Shown here in pieces: positions 5,948-10,218 of a stretch of 10,218 bases of DNA (the first letter of the stretch is position 1; every line of letters begins with the position of its first letter). Below the pieces are notes generated by a model. It searched no databases and was not told the origin of the DNA. It worked only from the letters and a program-made list of their open reading frames with translations. The position numbers and the translations under genes are program-made. Source of the DNA: Planctomycetota bacterium (GTDB taxonomy: Bacteria; Planctomycetota; UBA1135; UBA2386); the NCBI GenBank assembly GCA_020425885.1, contig JAGQRA010000969.1, positions 1 through 10,218 on the forward strand, given 5' to 3'.

Positions 5948-6742
5948 TTGCATACCCAATTCGTGAAGAGTCGAGCGCCGCTCGCGCTCGCGTCGCTCGC
6001 CGTCGTCGTCCTTGCCGGTCTGCGCGGTGAATCCTGCTCGGTCGCCCCGCAGGGCGCCGAACCCGAGTACGCGACCCCGGTCGCGGCCTGGGAAGCGCTG
6101 GTGGCCGGCAACGCCCGCTGGGTCGCCGGCAAACCCACGCGCCCGAACGCCACGCCGAAGCGCTGCGCGGAGACCGCGGCCAAGGGGCAGAAGCCGTTCG
6201 CCACCGTCCTCGCCTGCTCCGACTCGCGTGTGCCCGTCGAGATGCTGTTCGACCGCGGCGTCGGCGACGTCTTCACGATCCGCGTCGCCGGCAACGTCGC
6301 CGACACCGACGAGATCGGCTCGATCGAGTACGGCGTCGATCATCTCGGCACCCCGGTCCTCGTCGTCCTCGGTCACACCGGCTGCGGCGCGGTGACCGCG
6401 GTCTGCCAGCACGCCGAGCTGCACGGCTCGATCCCCGAACTGGTCGCCGAGATCGGCCCGGTCGTCGCGGCCGAGCGTGAGCGTCTCGTCGGCGAGATCG
6501 AGCCGGCCCGCTTCGTCGAGCGGTGCGTCGAGGCCAATGTGTTCGCCGCCATCGCGTCCGTGCTCGAGCGCAGCCCGGCGGTGCGGGCGCGCGTCAAGGC
6601 CGGCACGACCCGGGTGATCGGCGCGGTCTACGACCTCGCGACCGGCGTCGTGCGCCAGCTCGGCGAACACCCCGAGCAGCAGGCGCTGCTCGAGCGGCCG
6701 ACCAAGGTGCCGCCGCATGCCTCGCCGGCGCGCGGGCACTGA
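5948..6742 (+). CDS. Exported beta-class carbonic anhydrase
   Basis: 264 residues from TTG 5948. Catalyses reversible hydration of CO2 to bicarbonate at a zinc site. The beta-class signature is complete: zinc ligands C90, H143 and C146, with the catalytic dyad D92/R94 in CSDSR (90-94) and HTGCG (143-147). LVAGNARW (51-58) and GNVADTDEIGSIEYG (115-129) are further family hallmarks. The frame stays open upstream to 5738, but a GGAG seven bases before the TTG and the signal-like start (Lys7, Arg9, hydrophobic 11-24) argue for this start, giving a product exported to the periplasm rather than the usual cytosolic enzyme. There is no lipobox before C30. The gene is divergent from the propeller gene across a structured intergenic region and is followed by a BNR-repeat gene 165 bases on. 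An exported enzyme could feed bicarbonate uptake or periplasmic pH control (inference). Enzyme class very sure; location likely. Confidence 0.95.
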   Translation: MHTQFVKSRAPLALASLAVVVLAGLRGESCSVAPQGAEPEYATPVAAWEALVAGNARWVAGKPTRPNATPKRCAETAAKGQKPFATVLACSDSRVPVEMLFDRGVGDVFTIRVAGNVADTDEIGSIEYGVDHLGTPVLVVLGHTGCGAVTAVCQHAELHGSIPELVAEIGPVVAAERERLVGEIEPARFVERCVEANVFAAIASVLERSPAVRARVKAGTTRVIGAVYDLATGVVRQLGEHPEQQALLERPTKVPPHASPARGH

Positions 6743-6765
6743 GGCCTCCTGCGCCGCGGCCCGCT

Positions 6766-6800
6766 CCGAGGCTGCGGATGCGCCGGCTGAAATGCCTCGG
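6766..6800 (+). terminator. Possible hairpin after the carbonic anhydrase gene
   Basis: CCGAGGC (6766-6772) and GCCTCGG (6794-6800) are a perfect 7-bp inverted repeat starting 24 bases after the stop codon. A competing GCCGGC/GCCGGC pair lies at 6782-6787 and 6800-6805. There is no T-tract, so this is at best a weak or factor-assisted terminator. Confidence 0.28.
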
Positions 6801-6842
6801 CCGGCAGCGAGTGGTCGTCGAACCAGGACGGTGCGCGGGCGC

Positions 6843-6872
6843 TTGGCCACATCGGCGGCGCGGCACTATGGT
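6843..6872 (+). promoter_or_regulatory. Possible sigma-70-like promoter of the BNR-repeat gene
   Basis: TTGGCC (6843-6848) and TATGGT (6867-6872), 18 bases apart, each match 4 of 6 consensus bases and lie 36 bases before ATG 6908. It is the best-looking pair in this gap, but the match is weak and could be chance. Confidence 0.22.
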
Positions 6873-6907
6873 CACGGTCCCGAGCCGGGTCACCTGCCGC
6901 CGCAGCC

Positions 6908-8209
6908 ATGTTGCTCACCGCCATCATCACCCTGACCATGCCGCAGCAGCCGGCGGCCACCGCCGAGTTCGTCGTTCCGGTGATCCGGGCCGACGAAGGG
7001 CGCGAGGTACAGCCGATGCGCGCCTTCTCGCAGGGCATCACCGCCGACGGTCACGGCCAGCTGTGGGCACTCGTTCACGACAGCGGTCCCGGCGACGAAC
7101 CCGAGCGGCAGCTGCTCATGCTCTGCTCCACCGACGGCGGTGCGACCTGGCAACGTCGCTCGCGGACGCCGATGCCATGGAGCACATTCGGCGCGCTGTG
7201 CGGCGCGCCCGGCAGCGACGTCCTGCACGTCGCCTGGACGACGCGGCTGGCCGGCTCGGAGTTCTCGTCGGCGGTCTACCAGCGCTTCGATGCCGAGCAG
7301 GGCGCCTGGCTCGGCGAGCCCGAGGTCCTGCAGACCGGCAAGGGTGCCGAGAACCAGTTCGGCATCGGCGACTTCGCGCGCGCCGCCGACGGCACACTTT
7401 TGGTCCTCGTCACCACCCACCGCCGCCCCGGTGCGCCGTGGCCGAGTGGCTGGAGCACCGGTCTGATGCTGCGGCAGCCGGGCGCCGATTCGTTCGCCGA
7501 ACCGCTCGTCGTCAACACCTCGACCTTCGGTGTCTGGGCCAACCTGCAGGTGCGGGGCGGTCGTGCCCATGCGAGCTTCCGCAGCTCGCCGATGCATTCG
7601 ATCATCGCCTACCGCAGCCTCGACCTGACTGCCGGCCGCTGGCTCGAGGACGAGGCGCCGGAGATCAGCGTCGGACCCGATACCGGGCGCACCGTCGCCA
7701 ACGCCAGCAGCCTGCTCGTCGGCCCCGATGATCATCGCACCGTCGTCTACCCGGCCGCCAGGCAGCAGGCAGGGGCGCTGCGCGGCCCCGGTGGCGCCGA
7801 CAATGGTGCCAACGGCAACGGCTGCCTGCTGATCGCGTTCGCCGATGGCAGCGGTAGCTGGCGAACGACCACCCTGATCGAGGATCCGGGACTCGAGAGC
7901 GGCAACATCGGCCACGAGAACTTCGTGCTCACGCCGGGTCCCGGCCATCAGGTGATCGCGCTCTACAGCCGCTTCGACGAGCAGCACCGGGTGCTGTATC
8001 GGCGTGTGATCGAGCGCGGCGAACCGATCGGTCGCGAGGAGGTCGTGCAGCGCGCCGAGCTCGACGGCGCCTTCGCGCGGTTGTCGGCGGTGCGCGACGC
8101 CCGTCTGTTGACGCGGGTACAGGCGTTGGTCGGCGGTATCGGGCCCGGCGCCGAGCTCGGCGTGCGCGCGGTGCTCGGCCGCGGGCGGCTGCCGACGCGG
8201 TGGCAGTAG
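6908..8209 (+). CDS. Exported BNR/Asp-box (sialidase-fold) repeat protein
   Basis: 433 residues. A canonical Asp-box, STDGGATW (S74-x-D76-x-G78-x-x-W81), places it in the six-bladed sialidase/BNR-repeat superfamily. A second degenerate box may lie at DGSGSW (313-318). Other blades show beta-strand alternation such as LWALVHDSG, VLHVAWTTR, LLVLVTTHR and QVIALYSRF. These strands resemble the exo-alpha-sialidase-like proteins common in planctomycetes, but I cannot identify the arginine triad of true sialidases, so glycosidase activity is not supported and a carbohydrate-binding or structural role is equally likely. The N-terminus is short and hydrophobic (residues 2-10) followed by M-P-Q-Q, a probable but weak signal peptide. 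ATG 6908 has no Shine-Dalgarno. It lies between the carbonic anhydrase and sigma factor genes on the same strand, at distances (165 and 149 bases) that suggest separate promoters. The fold is fairly sure; the activity is unknown. Confidence 0.85.
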   Translation: MLLTAIITLTMPQQPAATAEFVVPVIRADEGREVQPMRAFSQGITADGHGQLWALVHDSGPGDEPERQLLMLCSTDGGATWQRRSRTPMPWSTFGALCGAPGSDVLHVAWTTRLAGSEFSSAVYQRFDAEQGAWLGEPEVLQTGKGAENQFGIGDFARAADGTLLVLVTTHRRPGAPWPSGWSTGLMLRQPGADSFAEPLVVNTSTFGVWANLQVRGGRAHASFRSSPMHSIIAYRSLDLTAGRWLEDEAPEISVGPDTGRTVANASSLLVGPDDHRTVVYPAARQQAGALRGPGGADNGANGNGCLLIAFADGSGSWRTTTLIEDPGLESGNIGHENFVLTPGPGHQVIALYSRFDEQHRVLYRRVIERGEPIGREEVVQRAELDGAFARLSAVRDARLLTRVQALVGGIGPGAELGVRAVLGRGRLPTRWQ

Positions 8210-8291
8210 GGCGAGCCCGGTGCGAGGGGCAGGGCGGCGCGAGGAACCGCGGATCGTAGGTCAGCAGAGGCGCCGTCCTCAGTTCTCACCG

Positions 8292-8316
8292 GTTGCCGGC
8301 TGACGCGGCCGGCGAC
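8292..8316 (+). terminator. Hairpin between the BNR gene and the sigma factor gene
   Basis: GTTGCCGGC (8292-8300) and GCCGGCGAC (8308-8316) form a 9-bp stem with one T-G wobble and a 7-base loop, 83 bases after the BNR stop. Only a TTT (8323-8325) follows, so it may be a weak terminator or a dyad operator. Its position argues against the TTG at 8293 as the sigma factor start. Confidence 0.3.
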
Positions 8317-8344
8317 GGGCGGTTTCGTGGGCGTCTGGGTCGGC

Positions 8345-8350
8345 TATCCT
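8345..8350 (+). promoter_or_regulatory. Possible -10 element implying a leaderless sigma factor mRNA
   Basis: TATCCT (TANNNT pattern) ends eight bases before GTG 8359, and there is no Shine-Dalgarno. If used, the transcript would begin at or within a few bases of the GTG. No good -35 is visible. The same arrangement appears before the serine hydrolase gene. Confidence 0.25.
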
Positions 8351-8358
8351 GCGGCACC

Positions 8359-8940
8359 GTGCCAGACCCGTCCTCCGCCAACGACGCCGCCGACCTCGAG
8401 CGATTCGCCGCGCTGCTGCAAGAGGCCGTGCCGGTGTTGCTGGCCTGGGCACACTGCCGCCTGCGCGGGCCGCTGCGGCAGCGGCTCGACGTCGAGGATC
8501 TGGTGCAGGAGATCGGCATGCGCGCCTGCCTGCGCCGCGCCGACTACGACCCGGCGCGCGGCACGTTCGTGCAGTGGCTGCTCGGTTTCGCGAACCGCGT
8601 CTGGCTCGAGACGTTGCGCGCGCTCGGCCGCGACCCCTGCGGGCCGATGCAGCGGCGCGGCGGCGATTCGGTCGTACAGGACGTCCTGGACACCGTGACC
8701 ACGGTGACCCGTCGTGCCGCGCGCGGCGAAGCCGCCAGCGCGTGTCGTGACCGCATCGACCAGCTCGACGAACAGGACCGCATGCTGCTGCTCGCGATCG
8801 GCATCGAGAATCTCGGCCATGCCGAGGCCTCGGCGATGCTGGGCATCGGCGAAGACGCGTGCCGCAAGCGCTGGCAGCGCCTGCGCGCGACGCTGCAGGG
8901 CGACCCGGTGCTGCGGCAGTTCGCGGCCGAACGCGGGTAG
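8359..8940 (+). CDS. ECF-type RNA polymerase sigma factor
   Basis: 193 residues from GTG 8359. Sigma-70 region 2 spans about 20-88 and includes the DVEDLVQE box (44-51) that contacts core polymerase and the -10 strand, then FVQWLLGFANRVWLETLR (70-87). Region 4 spans about 131-178, with LDEQDRMLLLA (136-146) and a helix-turn-helix near 151-176 (HAEASAMLGIG, then CRKRWQRLR) for -35 recognition. Regions 1 and 3 are absent, as in ECF factors. A TTG at 8293 would add 22 residues of unlikely composition lying partly in a hairpin, so GTG 8359 is preferred; an adjacent TATCCT hints at a leaderless message. No anti-sigma factor is next to it. The neighbour converging on it is an FGE-domain protein, probably a kinase fusion; planctomycete ECF factors often lie near kinases, but a functional link here is inference. 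The targets are unknown. Confidence 0.92.
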   Translation: MPDPSSANDAADLERFAALLQEAVPVLLAWAHCRLRGPLRQRLDVEDLVQEIGMRACLRRADYDPARGTFVQWLLGFANRVWLETLRALGRDPCGPMQRRGGDSVVQDVLDTVTTVTRRAARGEAASACRDRIDQLDEQDRMLLLAIGIENLGHAEASAMLGIGEDACRKRWQRLRATLQGDPVLRQFAAERG

Positions 8941-8948
8941 CGCCGGGA

Positions 8949-10218
8949 TCAGCGATCCAACGCGCGCGCCGGGCGCAGCCCGAGTTCGCCGCCGCTGGCA
9001 ACCCGTTGCGCCCCGAAGCGGTACGCCGCCGTCGCCTCGTCGAGGAAGCTCGAGAAGCTGCCGCCGCGCAGCACCCGGTACTCGTCGTAGGCGCCGCGCC
9101 GCAGGCCGTCGTCGGCGCGCGGCGCGGCGTCCGCGTAGTTCTCCCACGAGTCGTTGCACCACTCCTTCACGTTGCCGCCCATGTCGTGGAAACCGAACGC
9201 ATTGGGCGCGAACGAACCGATCGGCGCGTGCTGCAGGAAGCCGTCGTCGAGCCAGTCGACGAAGCGCAGGCGGCGGTTCACGCCCTGGTCACGCGCGGTC
9301 ACGTCGGCGAGGTTCTCCCGCCCGACGAGGCCGTGCGGGTCGTCGCCGAACGGGTAGATCGTCGCGGTGCCGGCGCGGTAGGCGAACTCCCACTGCGCCT
9401 CGCTCGGCAGCACCAGGTCGAGTTCGCGCAGCACGCGATCGCACGACTCCCAGTCCACGAGTTCGACGGGGTGCAGCGTGGTCCGGATGACGGCGAGGCC
9501 ACCGCCGGGGCGGAACGTCGCGGGATTGCTGCCGGTATGCCGTTGCCACTGCGCCTGCGTCATCTCGTAGCGGCTCAGGAAGTACGGTGCGAGGTCGACG
9601 GCGTAGCACGGCTGCTGTCCCTGCGGCGCCGCGGCGTCGACGTTCGCCGGGGTGTGATCCGCGTGCGGTGCGTTCTCGACGCCGAGCACGGCGTGACCCC
9701 CGGGGACGAGGACCACCACGACGCCGGTCGCCTCCGTCAGCACGAGCCGGCCGTCCCCACTGCGAACAGCCGGCTCGCCGCTCTCGAGGTGCGCGAACTC
9801 CTCGAAGCCGCTGACCGGGTCGGGGCCGAGCGGCACCAGCCCGAGCTGCGGCGTCACCCGCAGGCCGCCGTAGTGTGGATTCGCCGCGATCCGCGCGACC
9901 GCTGCGGCCCACCTCGGGTCTTCGCAGGAGCGTGCGCGCAGGGTCTCGGCGCGTTGCCGGCGGCCGTCGACGTCGGCGGCGAGTGTCGCGAGCCGCTGCA
10001 ACACGGTGAACAGGACCGCCAGCTGCTCGCGTTCCCAGACGGCGGTGCGGTCGTCGCCGGCGTGCGCGAGTTCGTCGCGGCGCCGTGCATGGGCGGGCTC
10101 GCGCCGCCGAAGGTCGGCGAGGTCCGCCTGCCACTCGGAGATCGCCGGCAGCGTCTCGGCCCGGACCGGCCACAACCGCCCGGCGCGCTCGACGAGCTCG
10201 TTGGCGAGCTTCAGATCA
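8949..10218 (-). CDS. FGE/sulfatase-modifying-factor-like protein, C-terminal part of a probable kinase fusion
   Basis: 422 residues are visible; the reading frame is still open at the right edge, so the 5' end is missing, and the in-frame TTG at 10175 is not a convincing start. Visible residues 1-105 are Arg/Glu/Ala-rich helix. About 170-421 form a formylglycine-generating-enzyme (SUMF1/EgtB/PvdO-like) domain: VPGGHAVLG (171-179), YFLSRYEMTQAQW (212-224), LPSEAQWEFAYRAG (270-283), FHDMGGNVKEW (343-353), RVLRGGSF (381-388). True FGE uses two cysteines after the GGSx motif; here the stretch reads GGSFSSFLDEATAAYRF with no cysteine, so formylglycine formation is unlikely. The linker ahead of the domain resembles that of planctomycete proteins that begin with a Ser/Thr kinase and end in an FGE domain, so a kinase upstream of the window is predicted. 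The gene converges on the sigma factor gene with 8 bases between stops. Domain sure, fusion inferred. Confidence 0.9.
   Translation of the reverse strand, partial: DLKLANELVERAGRLWPVRAETLPAISEWQADLADLRRREPAHARRRDELAHAGDDRTAVWEREQLAVLFTVLQRLATLAADVDGRRQRAETLRARSCEDPRWAAAVARIAANPHYGGLRVTPQLGLVPLGPDPVSGFEEFAHLESGEPAVRSGDGRLVLTEATGVVVVLVPGGHAVLGVENAPHADHTPANVDAAAPQGQQPCYAVDLAPYFLSRYEMTQAQWQRHTGSNPATFRPGGGLAVIRTTLHPVELVDWESCDRVLRELDLVLPSEAQWEFAYRAGTATIYPFGDDPHGLVGRENLADVTARDQGVNRRLRFVDWLDDGFLQHAPIGSFAPNAFGFHDMGGNVKEWCNDSWENYADAAPRADDGLRRGAYDEYRVLRGGSFSSFLDEATAAYRFGAQRVASGGELGLRPARALDR

Noticed and set aside
5948..6037. Lipoprotein signal at Cys30 of the carbonic anhydrase
   Set aside because: The residues before the Cys (R-G-E-S) do not fit a lipobox.
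6523..7731. 402-codon + strand frame bridging the carbonic anhydrase and BNR genes
   Set aside because: Arg-rich shadow frame. The true frames carry the CSDSR/HTGCG and Asp-box motifs.
6908..8209. True sialidase
   Set aside because: There is only one clear Asp-box and I could not identify the catalytic arginine triad or the nucleophilic Tyr/Glu pair.
1..10218. CRISPR, tRNA, insertion sequence or phage signals
   Set aside because: No regularly spaced repeats, cloverleaf, transposase or phage protein was found on either strand. Base composition looks uniform, with no sign of recent transfer.

Overview
The window is very GC-rich and gene-dense. It holds seven protein-coding genes: one runs off the right edge and one begins one base inside the left edge. 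Several traits point to a free-living, probably aquatic, member of the Planctomycetota: many exported proteins of unknown function, two secreted proteins sharing a C-terminal module, an ECF-type sigma factor, and a formylglycine-generating-enzyme (FGE)-like domain preceded by an alpha-helical linker of the kind found in planctomycete kinase/FGE fusions. The lineage is an inference from recognised protein patterns, because there is no rRNA or marker gene here. I see no tRNA, CRISPR array, insertion sequence, phage gene or replication origin.

Left part (1-2190): a 680-residue exported protein with MORN-like repeats and two C-terminal CxxCxGLG motifs, on the + strand. It converges on the next cluster across 146 noncoding bases containing small dyads.

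Centre left (2191-5692, all - strand): three exported proteins in a row, in transcription order. First is a beta-propeller-like protein (5692 to 4409), then a serine hydrolase of the class C beta-lactamase/penicillin-binding fold (4350 to 3193), then a second secreted protein (3096 to 2191). The first and third end in a similar module. The gaps of 58 and 96 bases allow co-transcription but do not prove it. A 20-base imperfect direct repeat links the 3' end of the hydrolase gene to the gap after it.

Centre (5693-5947): a 255-base divergent intergenic region unusually rich in inverted repeats. One strong hairpin abuts the Shine-Dalgarno of the propeller gene, and another lies about 36 bases ahead of the carbonic anhydrase start.

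Right part (5948-10218): an exported beta-carbonic anhydrase with a TTG start, a BNR/sialidase-fold exported protein, and an ECF sigma factor, all on +. The C-terminal half of a probable kinase/FGE fusion lies on -. The sigma and FGE genes converge with only 8 bases between stop codons.

No complete known pathway is encoded. The common theme is export: six of seven products carry an N-terminal hydrophobic signal, and all six have an Ala-Gln or Pro-Gln step just after it. Nothing here is demonstrably a new system. The strongest leads are the shared C-terminal module, the [A/P]-Q signal-peptide signature, the structured divergent intergenic region, and the secreted MORN/CxxC protein.
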